22,669 nt of DNA from WTAW01 sp050115915 (GCA_050115915.1 JASFPP010000039.1:1-22669); one strand, 5' to 3'; positions 1 to 7,443 are shown, numbered from the stretch's first letter. The notes: generated by a model not told the origin, from the letters alone. Program-made: numbers and translations.

Positions 1-517
1 CCGTCTCAAAAAGCGTGGTTGTTCCTTCACAAGCGCTGGGAGTCAGGATGGGCGTATCCATAAGGCGGAATCCTCTGTTATCAAAAAAGTCGCGTATGGC
101 TCCGACAAGTTCGGTTCTGATCTGCAAAACGGCATTTTGTTTTTGAGAGCGAAGCCAAAGATGCCGATGAGCCATGAGGAACGGGATGCCGTGTTCCTTC
201 GGAGTTATTGGGTATTCCTCGGCAACCTGAACGACTTCGAGATCGCTGATGCTGAGCTCAAACCCACCGGGCGCTCTTTTTTCTTCCCTCACAGTCCCGC
301 AAAGAATGACCGAAGACTCTTGAGTGAGTTCATCAAATTTAACAAAGAGAGAGCTATCCTTTTCTGCACTGTACATTGTTGTTTGTATCAGTCCCGTTCC
401 ATCGCGAACGAGGATGAAGCGAACTTTTCCGCTGGAACGCTTGTTATAAACCCAACCCCTTATCTCTACGTCTTGGCCCTTAAAACGAGCGATATCTTCG
501 ATGTATACCCACTTCAT
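1..517 (-). CDS. asnS: Asparaginyl-tRNA synthetase, N-terminal part (runs off the left edge)
   Basis: Charges tRNA(Asn) with asparagine in the cytoplasm (class IIb aminoacyl-tRNA synthetase). The 172 residues visible on the minus strand begin MKWVYIEDIARFKGQDVEIR. They form the OB-fold anticodon-binding domain (about 1-105, with RGWVYNKRSSGKVRF near 20-35), then the linker ITPKEHGIPFLMAHRHLWLR and the start of the class II catalytic core (GFRLMDTPILTPSACEGTTT). The HRHLWLR and TPILTP...EGTT blocks are typical of AsnRS rather than AspRS or LysRS. The catalytic motifs 2 and 3 lie beyond the window. The ATG at 517 fits the usual family N-terminus and has no Shine-Dalgarno sequence; a consensus promoter sits directly upstream. 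Transcribed divergently from the membrane-protein gene at 674. Confidence 0.93.
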   Translation of the reverse strand, partial: MKWVYIEDIARFKGQDVEIRGWVYNKRSSGKVRFILVRDGTGLIQTTMYSAEKDSSLFVKFDELTQESSVILCGTVREEKRAPGGFELSISDLEVVQVAEEYPITPKEHGIPFLMAHRHLWLRSQKQNAVLQIRTELVGAIRDFFDNRGFRLMDTPILTPSACEGTTTLFET

Positions 518-526
518 GATGACCAG

Positions 527-555
527 ATTATAAGTATTCTCTTTGGCCAGGTCAA
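527..555 (-). promoter_or_regulatory. Sigma70-type promoter of asnS, apparently leaderless
   Basis: On the minus strand there is TTGACC (555-550), a 17-base spacer and a perfect TATAAT (532-527). Only 9 bases separate the -10 box from the asnS ATG at 517-515. Transcription normally starts about 6-8 bases after the -10 box, so the message would have a leader of 0-3 bases. No ribosome-binding sequence is present before the ATG, which agrees with leaderless translation. The boxes and distances are seen; leaderlessness is inferred. Confidence 0.7.
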
Positions 556-589
556 TTAAAAGGATTGGATTCACACCTCGATTTATGGA

Positions 590-595
590 TATAAT
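590..595 (+). promoter_or_regulatory. Candidate -10 box for the membrane-protein gene
   Basis: A perfect TATAAT lies in the divergent gap. The best upstream partner is TTGGAT at 565-570 with a long 19-base spacer, so the promoter call is weak. It would give a leader of roughly 70 bases before the ATG at 674. Confidence 0.35.
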
Positions 596-673
596 TGGAG
601 AAACATTTGTGGTAGGGTCGAGGTCTAAGAAGTAAATATATTTTGAAGATGTGAGTTTATGGGAGAGGATATC

Positions 674-1042
674 ATGGAGAAACATGTCACTTTTGTAGCT
701 GTGCTCAATATCGCCTTAGGTTTTTTAGGGCTGTTTTTTGCGGTTTTTCTTTTTGTCGTTATCGTGGGCGCAGGGATCATCTCGGGTGATACGGAAGCTA
801 TGACGATCACTTCGATTGTCGGTACAGCTCTTGGAATCTTTCTAGTCCTCACATCGTTGCCTGAGATCATCGGAGGATTTGGACTCCTCAGACGGAAAGC
901 CTGGGCTAGAATCTTGATTTTGATCGTAGCTTGTCTGGATCTGCTCTGGATCCCTATTGGCACGATCATCGGAATTTATGAACTATGGGTGCTCCTGAAT
1001 GAAGAGACTGCCAAGCTGTTCGCGAAGGATACAAGTGCTTGA
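674..1042 (+). CDS. Small four-helix membrane protein of unknown function
   Basis: A 122-residue integral membrane protein beginning MEKHVTFVAVLNIALGFLGL. Four hydrophobic segments are visible at about 8-36, 45-68, 78-96 and 97-108. They are separated by a short acidic loop (SGDTEAM, about 37-43) and a basic loop (LLRRKAWAR, about 71-79), and the tail is charged (EETAKLFAKDTSA). The start at 674 is preferred over the in-frame ATG at 659 because GGAGAGG (662-668) lies 5 bases before it. Similar small hydrophobic proteins are common as uncharacterised inner-membrane proteins; I recognise no catalytic motif. The corrinoid-protein gene follows after 86 bases on the same strand and could be co-transcribed. 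Confidence 0.75.
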   Translation: MEKHVTFVAVLNIALGFLGLFFAVFLFVVIVGAGIISGDTEAMTITSIVGTALGIFLVLTSLPEIIGGFGLLRRKAWARILILIVACLDLLWIPIGTIIGIYELWVLLNEETAKLFAKDTSA

Positions 1043-1128
1043 GGCCTAAGGAGCAAATCCGATTCATCAATTTTTTTACGAAAATTCGAACGGCAAAGAC
1101 CTTATCGGGCTGAATAGGGAGTTGAGGT

Positions 1129-1812
1129 ATGACAGTAGCAGGAAAAACCGATCTTCTCAAGAGGATTGCCATCTGTGTTGAAAAAGGCAAAGGCAATCGT
1201 ACATCCCTCCATCCTCCGGACATGCACGACGAGGAGGGCTCGGATGAACTTGTACAGTCGGCACTGAAAGAGGGAATCCCTCCAGCGGAGATCTTGGAGT
1301 TGGGCTTGGTGGCTGGGATGGGTCGAGTCGGCGAAAAGTTCCAGAGGAATGAGATCTATCTTCCCGATGTTCTGATAGCCGCGAGGGCTCTATCAGCAGG
1401 GATGGAACATCTCAAGCCGTATTTTTTATCGGGGGACATCGAACACCAGGGAAAAATAGTATTGGGAACAGTAGCCGGAGACCTGCATGATATCGGAAAA
1501 AAGATCGTAGCCATGATCTTTGAAGGAGGTGGATGGGAAGTTATTGATTGTGGGGTTGATGTATCGGCCGAAAGTTTTATCAAGGCAATAGAGCGCCATT
1601 CTCCTCAAGCTGTTGGCCTGAGTGCTCTCCTCACCACGACAATGGTCAGCATGGAACAGATCGCGAAGCAAATCAAATCCACACATCCTGGTGTCCTCGT
1701 GCTTATTGGTGGAGCTCCTGTAACAGCAGAGTTCGCTCGAAGGATCGGCGCTGATCTATATTCTCCCGATCCTCAAGGCGCACTCGATGCGTTGAATTCA
1801 TGGGGTAGCTAA
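1129..1812 (+). CDS. Corrinoid (B12)-binding protein of the methyltransferase type
   Basis: A 227-residue protein with the two-domain plan of MtbC/MttC/MtaC-type corrinoid proteins. A helical cap (about 35-100, LVQSALKEGIPPAEILELGL then GEKFQRNEIYLPDVLIAARAL) precedes a Rossmann-like B12 domain (about 108-225). The cobalt-ligand signature DxHxxG is present as GDLHDIGKKIV (D118, H120, G123), with the supporting GLSALLTTT (S165) and LIGGAPV segments. Such proteins carry a methyl group on cobalamin between a substrate methyltransferase and a tetrahydrofolate or CoM methyltransferase. The region around 19-38 (KGKGNRTSLHPPDMHDEEGS) is longer than I expect for the family. GGGAG at 1117-1121 lies 7 bases before the ATG. 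No methyltransferase partner is visible in the window, so its substrate cannot be named. Confidence 0.9.
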   Translation: MTVAGKTDLLKRIAICVEKGKGNRTSLHPPDMHDEEGSDELVQSALKEGIPPAEILELGLVAGMGRVGEKFQRNEIYLPDVLIAARALSAGMEHLKPYFLSGDIEHQGKIVLGTVAGDLHDIGKKIVAMIFEGGGWEVIDCGVDVSAESFIKAIERHSPQAVGLSALLTTTMVSMEQIAKQIKSTHPGVLVLIGGAPVTAEFARRIGADLYSPDPQGALDALNSWGS

Positions 1813-1891
1813 TTATTTTTTGGAATATTATCATCTTGACTCTGGCAAAGAGCAGGAATCCTGTATGACAGTTTCCTGAAGTTTGAATAAA

Positions 1892-2434
1892 ATGGCAGAA
1901 GCGATTCCATTCACACCTGTCAAGCTGATTTGCGGGATAATTGCCGGCCAGGAGGACGTTATTTTCCGGTCCACATCACTTCTTATCGAACACTTCGGGC
2001 CAATCGACCATTCCAGTGAGCTCATGGATTTTAGTTTCACAGATTATTATGAAAAACAGATGGGGAAGGGATTAAAGAGAAAGTTTTTGAGCTTTCTAGA
2101 GATGGTCGCTCCCGAGATGTTGAGCGAAGCGAAAATCCAGACGAACGTGCTGGAAGATGAAATAAAAAAAGAGTTTGGTTCGGATAAACGAATCGTAAAC
2201 CTTGACCCAGGTTACATAACAGCATCGGCATTGATCATAGCAACAGCCAAGGATTTTTCCCATAGAATCCCTCTACAAAAGGGGATCTACGCGCACCTGG
2301 AATTTTTATTTGGAAGAAATGACGTAAAGACTTTGGACTGGACCTACCCGGATTTCCGGAGCAAAAACTATCACCGTTTCTTCCTCGACGTCCGAAAAAC
2401 CTACCTTCGACAACTTAAAAGCGAACGGATTTAA
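1892..2434 (+). CDS. DUF4416 family protein
   Basis: A 180-residue soluble protein matching the DUF4416 pattern I know: an opening PVKLICGIIAG, then HFGPIDHSSELMDFSFTDYY, a central NVLEDEIKKEFGSDKRIVNLDPGYI, ASALIIATAKDFSHRIPLQKGIY, and a closing WTYPDFRSKNYHRFFLDVRKTY. The conserved NLDPGYI and HRI..GIYAH stretches are clear. The function of this family is not established, and I see no cofactor or nucleotide motif. The ATG at 1892 is used rather than the in-frame TTG at 1883, although neither has a good ribosome site. It follows the corrinoid gene by 79 bases and converges on the cysteine desulfurase gene, with only 15 bases between the two stop codons. Confidence 0.85.
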   Translation: MAEAIPFTPVKLICGIIAGQEDVIFRSTSLLIEHFGPIDHSSELMDFSFTDYYEKQMGKGLKRKFLSFLEMVAPEMLSEAKIQTNVLEDEIKKEFGSDKRIVNLDPGYITASALIIATAKDFSHRIPLQKGIYAHLEFLFGRNDVKTLDWTYPDFRSKNYHRFFLDVRKTYLRQLKSERI

Positions 2435-2449
2435 ACCTGATCATTCACT

Positions 2450-3607
2450 TTAAAAGTTATCAGGATCGAGTCCTGATATTTCCCTAAGTTTCTCCACTAT
2501 TTCTGGAAGTTCCCGCAGAACCCGATCGACATCCTCCTCGCTGTTAAACCTCCCAAGAGACATCCGAACAGTCGACCTGGCCAATTCCGGTTTCAATCCG
2601 ATCGCACTGAGGACATGGGAAACATCCTCGGATTCCTCGCTGCAGGCTGAACCTGTGGAAACGAAGATATCCTTTGTTCCCAAAGATAAGAGGATCGCTT
2701 CTGCTTCAAGTCCGAAAAAGGAAAAGTTGAGCGTCCCCATTATCCTGTGCGTTTCATGACCGTTGAACTTAACGTTAGGAATTTTTTCCTCGATTCCCTT
2801 TTTTAGCTTTCCAGCAAGCCTAGCGATGTTCTTTTTATCTTTTTCACCTCTTTCACCGAGGATTCGTACGGCTTCTCCGAATCCCACAATACCTGCCGTG
2901 TTTTCGGTCCCTGCCCGCATAAGCCTTTCCTGATGCCCCCCGTATATGAGAGGCTTAATGGGTGTTCCCTTCCGGATATAGAGGGCTCCGATTCCTTTGG
3001 GGCCATAGACTTTATGCGCAGAGATTGAGAGAAGATCGACGCCCAGCTTATTGACGAGAACGTCTATTTTACCGAAACTCTGGACAGCATCCGTATGGAC
3101 CAAAACTCCTCTGTCCTTCGCAAAACGGACAACTTCCTCTATGGGTTGAATTGTGCCGATCTCGTTGTTCGCATGCATAACAGAGATTAGTGCCGTCTGA
3201 GGAGTTATCGCATCCTTTAAAAAATCGAGATCGATGGTGCCTTGATGGTCAACGGGGACTAGGGTAACTTTTTTCCCTTTGCTCTCTAGATAATTTGCCA
3301 CTTCGATGATGGCAGGATGTTCGATAGCTGACGTAATGAATTCATTTTTTTCAGGGAGCGCATCCAAAACTCCACGCACAGCCATGTTATCCGCTTCGGT
3401 TCCCGATCCTGTAAAGACGATCTCGGATCTCTTGGCATTCAGGGCATTGGCAATGGTTTCCCTGGCTTCAGTTATAATCTCTTTCACCTCTCTGCCGATA
3501 GGGTAGAGTGATGAGGGATTCCCATAGTTGGTCCTTAGAAACTGAGATATCTTTGTGTAAACAAGGGGGTCTAATGGGGTTGTTGCATTATTATCCAAAT
3601 ACACCAT
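2450..3607 (-). CDS. nifS: Cysteine desulfurase (NifS/IscS group)
   Basis: A PLP enzyme that takes sulfur from cysteine for Fe-S cluster or tRNA thiolation, releasing alanine. It has 385 residues, the usual group I length. Visible landmarks are YLDNNATTP near the N-terminus, SGTEADN (68-74), EHPAI with the PLP-stacking H97, MHANNEIG (144-151), HTDAVQ (171-176), the PLP Schiff-base lysine in SAHKVYGPKG (K199), and the persulfide loop STGSACSEES (C322). The start at 3607 is chosen over the in-frame ATG at 3628 because AGAAGAGG lies 5 bases upstream and the family begins at (V)YLDNNATTP. It follows the serA-like gene by 47 bases in a probable operon. No IscU, IscA or nif neighbour is seen, so IscS-like housekeeping or tRNA roles are equally possible. 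Confidence 0.93.
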   Translation of the reverse strand: MVYLDNNATTPLDPLVYTKISQFLRTNYGNPSSLYPIGREVKEIITEARETIANALNAKRSEIVFTGSGTEADNMAVRGVLDALPEKNEFITSAIEHPAIIEVANYLESKGKKVTLVPVDHQGTIDLDFLKDAITPQTALISVMHANNEIGTIQPIEEVVRFAKDRGVLVHTDAVQSFGKIDVLVNKLGVDLLSISAHKVYGPKGIGALYIRKGTPIKPLIYGGHQERLMRAGTENTAGIVGFGEAVRILGERGEKDKKNIARLAGKLKKGIEEKIPNVKFNGHETHRIMGTLNFSFFGLEAEAILLSLGTKDIFVSTGSACSEESEDVSHVLSAIGLKPELARSTVRMSLGRFNSEEDVDRVLRELPEIVEKLREISGLDPDNF

Positions 3608-3654
3608 TTCTGCCTCTTCTGAAACCATACAAACTCTTAATTATACTTATCTTA

Positions 3655-4560
3655 TCAAGTGAGTTTTTCTTTGAGAATCCTTACAACTTCGAAACCAGCT
3701 CTTTTCTGACCCTCACTGGCAGCAGCACCGATGTGGGGCATAGCGATAACATTCGGGTGATCGACTAGAGAAAAATCATCGGGGGGTTCTTTTTCATACA
3801 CATCAGTAGCAGCGGCTCTGACTTTCCCGGATTCAAGAGCTCTTAAAAGCGCGCCTTCGTCGACAACGCCTCCTCTGGCGGCATTGATAAGAATAACACC
3901 GTCCTTTATTTGACTGAAAGCCTCGTCGCTGATCATGTGTTTTGTGCTGGACGTTAGGGGAAGATGGAGGGAAATCATGTCCGATTGGGCCAGAAGGTCA
4001 TCCAGCCCTACCTGCTTGATGTCAAGCGATGTTTGGACATCGACGATATCGAACACAAGCACTTTCATCCCAAAAGCGATGGCCCGTTCTGCAACTGCAA
4101 GCCCGATGCGCCCGCTGCCGATAATCCCTAGTGTCTTTTCGTAAAGCTCTGTGCCTTTGAACTTTTTCTTCTCCCATTTGTGCGCCTTCATGGAAAGATT
4201 CGCGGGTCCATGGTTGCGGACAGTGGCCAGCATGAGTCCGAATGTGTGCTCGGCAACGGATATCGTGGTGGCAGAAGGTGTATTGGACACCTGGATGCCC
4301 TTCTTTTTGGCCTCCGCCACATCGATGTTGTCGAGCCCTATGCCGGCTCTCACAAGAAGCTCCAGATTCGTCCCGGCATCGATAACTGGCTTGGTGATCT
4401 TAGTAGCGCTGCGGACGACAGCAGCATGGTAATCGGGTATGGTATTCACTAGCTCCGCTTCATCCATGCCAGTTTTTAGAGTGATTTCCAATCCAGGGAT
4501 CGACTTGAGCTCTTCGAGGGCATCGGGATCCATCGGATCACAGATAAGCACTTTTTTCAT
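3655..4560 (-). CDS. serA: D-3-phosphoglycerate dehydrogenase, short form (2-hydroxyacid dehydrogenase)
   Basis: An NAD-dependent dehydrogenase of 301 residues, probably oxidising 3-phosphoglycerate in the first step of serine synthesis. Landmarks are AGIGLDNID (72-80), the Rossmann nucleotide loop GIIGSGRIG (145-153), INAARGGVVDEG with catalytic R229, DVYEKEPP with E258, and MPHIGA with H276. The regulatory ACT and intervening domains of long SerA proteins are absent, so serine feedback through ACT is not expected. The start at 4560 is fixed by AAGGAGG located 7 bases upstream; an in-frame TTG at 4578 would place this ribosome site inside the gene. The adjacent cysteine desulfurase gene downstream fits a serine/cysteine metabolic operon. 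Glyoxylate or hydroxypyruvate reductase activity cannot be excluded. Confidence 0.85.
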   Translation of the reverse strand: MKKVLICDPMDPDALEELKSIPGLEITLKTGMDEAELVNTIPDYHAAVVRSATKITKPVIDAGTNLELLVRAGIGLDNIDVAEAKKKGIQVSNTPSATTISVAEHTFGLMLATVRNHGPANLSMKAHKWEKKKFKGTELYEKTLGIIGSGRIGLAVAERAIAFGMKVLVFDIVDVQTSLDIKQVGLDDLLAQSDMISLHLPLTSSTKHMISDEAFSQIKDGVILINAARGGVVDEGALLRALESGKVRAAATDVYEKEPPDDFSLVDHPNVIAMPHIGAAASEGQKRAGFEVVRILKEKLT

Positions 4561-4808
4561 TCCCAATCCTCCTTTCAAATTTCTTAGGCCGTATCCATAG
4601 AGGCGCCTACTTGAAAATTGTATCCAAGGTCTTCATGTGCCCGTTTAATCAAAGAAAACCTTAAAAAGACTTAACAAGATGGGCAAATCGAACAAGATTA
4701 TGGATTTAAATCTATTCTGACTTGTTAGGCCTCGTAAGGTACGCCGATCTCTTGTTTCGAAAGAATTCTACAACACGATAAACTAACAGAATTTGTGTGA
4801 TCAGTCAA
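4561..4808. other. Intergenic gap of 248 bases, no gene recognised
   Basis: The gap lies between the M20 peptidase and serA-like genes, both on the minus strand. It contains the serA ribosome site (4568-4574) and AT-rich sequence. A weak 5-bp hairpin (GTGAT...ATCAC, 4797-4812) sits at the M20 stop codon with no following T-run. I see no confident promoter, tRNA or riboswitch, though a serA promoter should lie here. Confidence 0.4.
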
Positions 4809-5939
4809 TCACAGTTGGCATAACAACTCTGTGAGAAGCGCTGTTCTCTCGATGAGTGAAGGAAGGAGAAGATGTTCATCCTCGGCATGAATCCCTGCAC
4901 CGTCAGGGCCGAGTCCATCCAATGTTGCGACTCCCATGTTTGCAGCGGTGGATGCGTCTGATCCTCCACCTGATTTCCCAGCCTCCAAAAGGATGTTCAT
5001 CCCTGTGGCGATGTCAGTTATCCGGGAAAAGAGCCTGTCTGATGCTTTGGTTTTTTCTAAGGGTGGGAGATAGCTTTCGACTGTGTGCTTGACTTTGGCC
5101 CCATTAAATACAGGTCGGAGTTCCTTTAGGGCGTTCATGATCTTTGTTTTCTGTGTTGTGTTCCAGAATCGGATATCCAGGTATGCGCTGGCGCTGTCAG
5201 GAACGATATTGACTCTTTCTCCTCCATTGATAATTCCTGTGTTTACTGTTATAGATTTAGACTTGAGTCTTCGGGCCGTTCTCAGCTGAGCCATGAGCTC
5301 TTCGATGGCGTTGATCCCTTCATCAGGATTCCCGGCATGGGCTGACTTCCCCTTTGTTTCAAGTTGGATGACCAGACGTCCTTTTCTCTGGTTTTTCAGG
5401 GCACCGCCAGGAAGAGAAGGTTCAAGACAGAGAACACAACACGATCGTTTGGCAAGTTTTTGGATCATTTCGTTCGCGATCTCACTGCCTGTTTCTTCCG
5501 CAGAATTTACAAAAACAGCAATTCTTTTTCGAGGTTCTATGTTGAGTTCATGAATGGCCTTGAGCGAAGAAATCGCCATGACAAGCCCCGCTTTCATGTC
5601 AAGAACTCCCGGGCCGAACACTTTGTTCCCCGAAATGTAAAAAGGCATCTCCTTTATTTTCCCTACAGGCCAAACCGTATCCACATGTGTCAGGATGAGT
5701 ATTTGTTCTCGTCTCTCCTTCGGTTTGAGGCGCGGGTATTCAGCGAGATAAAGATCACCTGTTTCCTTGGAGGGATAACGAGTGACCTTGGCCCCTGATT
5801 TTTGGAATTCTTTGGCCAAAAAGGAGGAACATTTGTCAACGGCACTCTTATCCGAAGATGGCGATTCGAGGTTGACGATCTTCTTCAAGAGGTTGACCAT
5901 CTCTCCTTGGCGGGACTTGAAATAGTGCTTAAATTGCAT
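4809..5939 (-). CDS. M20 family metallo-carboxypeptidase (CPG2/ArgE-like)
   Basis: A 376-residue zinc peptidase that probably removes a C-terminal amino acid or deacylates an amino acid derivative in the cytoplasm. No signal peptide is seen. The di-metal site is complete: THVDT (H85, with D87 behind it), GPGVLDMKAG (bridging D114), SAEETGS (catalytic E148 and metal ligand E149), CLEPSLPGG (E173) and GAGIHAEDE (H351). The dimerisation domain contains KGKSAHAGNPDEG with H201, the residue that completes the neighbour's active site in M20 dimers. The GLGPDGAGIHAEDEH ending is like glutamate carboxypeptidase G2. AAGGA lies about 9 bases before the ATG. The gene is divergent from the reductive-dehalogenase-like gene. 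The true substrate is unknown. Confidence 0.88.
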   Translation of the reverse strand: MQFKHYFKSRQGEMVNLLKKIVNLESPSSDKSAVDKCSSFLAKEFQKSGAKVTRYPSKETGDLYLAEYPRLKPKERREQILILTHVDTVWPVGKIKEMPFYISGNKVFGPGVLDMKAGLVMAISSLKAIHELNIEPRKRIAVFVNSAEETGSEIANEMIQKLAKRSCCVLCLEPSLPGGALKNQRKGRLVIQLETKGKSAHAGNPDEGINAIEELMAQLRTARRLKSKSITVNTGIINGGERVNIVPDSASAYLDIRFWNTTQKTKIMNALKELRPVFNGAKVKHTVESYLPPLEKTKASDRLFSRITDIATGMNILLEAGKSGGGSDASTAANMGVATLDGLGPDGAGIHAEDEHLLLPSLIERTALLTELLCQL

Positions 5940-5978
5940 GGCAATGGTTCCTTTTTGTAGCTAATCTTATTAGTGCTA

Positions 5979-6007
5979 AATGTATCATAGCTTGAATGTT
6001 TACGCAA
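5979..6007 (-). promoter_or_regulatory. Candidate promoter of the M20 peptidase gene
   Basis: On the minus strand there is TTGCGT (6007-6002), a 17-base spacer and TACATT (5984-5979), which would give a leader of about 33 bases. The same unusual -35 box TTGCGT with the same spacing appears before ubiE, which raises confidence modestly. Confidence 0.45.
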
Positions 6008-6061
6008 AGCCCATCTGAAATAAATTTATCCGAAACGTTCAGGAATAATCCATATGAGATG

Positions 6062-6090
6062 TTGACTTTAGGTATTGGTTAAAGTACTTT
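6062..6090 (+). promoter_or_regulatory. Promoter of the reductive-dehalogenase-like gene, apparently leaderless
   Basis: TTGACT (6062-6067), a 17-base spacer and TACTTT (6085-6090) precede the ATG at 6097 by only 6 bases. No purine-rich ribosome site exists in the 20 bases before the ATG. The predicted transcription start falls on or next to the start codon, so a leaderless message is inferred. Confidence 0.55.
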
Positions 6091-6096
6091 CAGACC

Positions 6097-7440
6097 ATGA
6101 ATATCTTCATATTCTTGGGGCAAATCTCTTTTCTTGTGCTTATTGGTTTTTTGGCCGTGTTTACGGTGTACAGCAAGAAAGAAAGGGAGGAGAAGGCGTT
6201 TCGAACAAGCTTTATGCTCCTGCTCGGCTTGATCACTGCCGATGTTTTTTTCCTCATCATGCCAGGCCTTTTGAGAAATCTGTTGTTTTTGACTGTTTTC
6301 CTGGTAACTTTCGCCTCTATTTTAATTATATATTTATCGTCGACTCCGAACGGGAACATCGAATTTATTGGGGAAAGGAAAAAGGTGGACGAAAGAGATA
6401 CAATTTTCGCCAGATTCGAACTCAAAGAACAAACTGCGAACTACAAAAGTTACTACAAAAACAGACCCGATTATCAAGGTCTCGATGATAAAATCCGCAC
6501 AATTCCAGATATTCTAACTCCCGAGCACATGAAAAAAGATCCCATCCTTTTTACCCTCGCGGCGACAGAGGATGATTATTTAAAAAAGCATCTCAAACAC
6601 GTGTGCGGAGATGTCAATCCCGATAAAGTGGTGATGTCACCCTTCGACAACACCCGGACGATTAAAAATATCATCAAATATTTGGGAGGAGACATCTGTG
6701 GCGTGTGTGAATTGGATCAATACTATGTCTACTCCCACGTCGGCCGGGGGCCAGAGCCCTACGGATTGGAGATAGATCTGAAACACAAGTATGCCATCGT
6801 GTTCACCATAGAGATGGACCTCGCTATGATCGCAACCTCACCAAAACCCCCAGTTATTGTCGAAACAGAAAAAAAGTACATCGAGGTTGCCAAGATCTCT
6901 GTAATCGTGGCAGATCATATTCGCCGTATGGGCTATGATGCGCGTACCCACATTGCAGGGAGCAACTATCAAGCGATACTTCCTCCGCTGGGATGGCGAG
7001 CAGGCCTCGGAGAGATCGGTAGGATAGGTATTTTAATCACGGAAAAGTACGGACCGCGCGTTCGTTTGGGACTCATCACAACAAATCTTCCTCTGAGTCC
7101 AGATTCACCCCGGACATTTGGCGTGCAAGATTTTTGCAAGAATTGCAAAAAATGCGCGAATAATTGCCCGGCTCAAGCTATTCCTTACACCGAGAAAACG
7201 GAAGAAAATGGGGTTCTTAAATGGGTCTTAAACAGGGAAGCCTGCTATAGATTTTGGAGAAAAGTGGGAACAGACTGTGCCATGTGTCTCTATGTCTGTC
7301 CTTACAGCAAAGAACAGAACTGGCTCCACGACTCGGTGCGAAAACTGATTGCCCACTCTTCCACCGCACAGAGGATTTCTCTTTGGGCTGACGATTTTTT
7401 CTATGGAGCTAAGCCACTTCCCAAAGAGCCTCCCTTCTAA
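6097..7440 (+). CDS. rdhA: Membrane-anchored reductive-dehalogenase-like protein (RdhA family)
   Basis: A 447-residue protein. Three hydrophobic helices (about 5-25, 38-55, 60-80) are followed by a domain with RdhA hallmarks: VDERDTIFARFELK (97-110), a GGDICGVCELDQYYVYS block (197-213), and IAGSNYQAILPPLGWRAGLG then GRIGILITEKYGPRVRLGLI (286-327). Two ferredoxin-type sites follow: C347-x2-C350-x2-C353-x3-C357-P, and C383 with C394-x2-C397-x3-C401-P. Known RdhA enzymes reduce organohalides with a base-off cobamide and two 4Fe-4S clusters. Unlike respiratory RdhA there is no Tat signal and no separate RdhB anchor gene. The basic loop at 26-36 (KKEREEKAFR) predicts a cytoplasmic catalytic domain. 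QueG is a related family, but the N-terminal helices and RdhA motifs argue against it. Substrate and reaction are not proven. Confidence 0.85.
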   Translation: MNIFIFLGQISFLVLIGFLAVFTVYSKKEREEKAFRTSFMLLLGLITADVFFLIMPGLLRNLLFLTVFLVTFASILIIYLSSTPNGNIEFIGERKKVDERDTIFARFELKEQTANYKSYYKNRPDYQGLDDKIRTIPDILTPEHMKKDPILFTLAATEDDYLKKHLKHVCGDVNPDKVVMSPFDNTRTIKNIIKYLGGDICGVCELDQYYVYSHVGRGPEPYGLEIDLKHKYAIVFTIEMDLAMIATSPKPPVIVETEKKYIEVAKISVIVADHIRRMGYDARTHIAGSNYQAILPPLGWRAGLGEIGRIGILITEKYGPRVRLGLITTNLPLSPDSPRTFGVQDFCKNCKKCANNCPAQAIPYTEKTEENGVLKWVLNREACYRFWRKVGTDCAMCLYVCPYSKEQNWLHDSVRKLIAHSSTAQRISLWADDFFYGAKPLPKEPPF

Positions 7441-7443
7441 TCC

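Noticed and set aside
137..559. A 140-codon open frame on the plus strand
   Set aside because: It is antisense to asnS, whose minus-strand frame gives a clear AsnRS N-terminus. The plus-strand translation resembles nothing.
2436..2464. CCTGAT...ATCAGG spanning the convergent stop codons as a shared terminator
   Set aside because: The stem is only 6 bp, the loop is 17 bases, and there is no T-tract.
4797..4812. GTGAT...ATCAC hairpin at the M20 stop codon
   Set aside because: The 5-bp stem without a T-run is too weak to call.
5364..5798. A 144-codon plus-strand open frame
   Set aside because: It overlaps the M20 peptidase in antisense, has no ribosome site and no recognisable protein pattern.
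6075..6488. A 137-codon plus-strand frame overlapping the start of the dehalogenase-like gene
   Set aside because: It is a shifted frame of that gene, without family resemblance or a ribosome site.
6097..7440. Epoxyqueuosine reductase (QueG) as the identity of this gene
   Set aside because: QueG shares the Fe-S pattern, but the three membrane helices, VDERDTIFAR and the AGLGE...GPRVRLG blocks match the RdhA family better.
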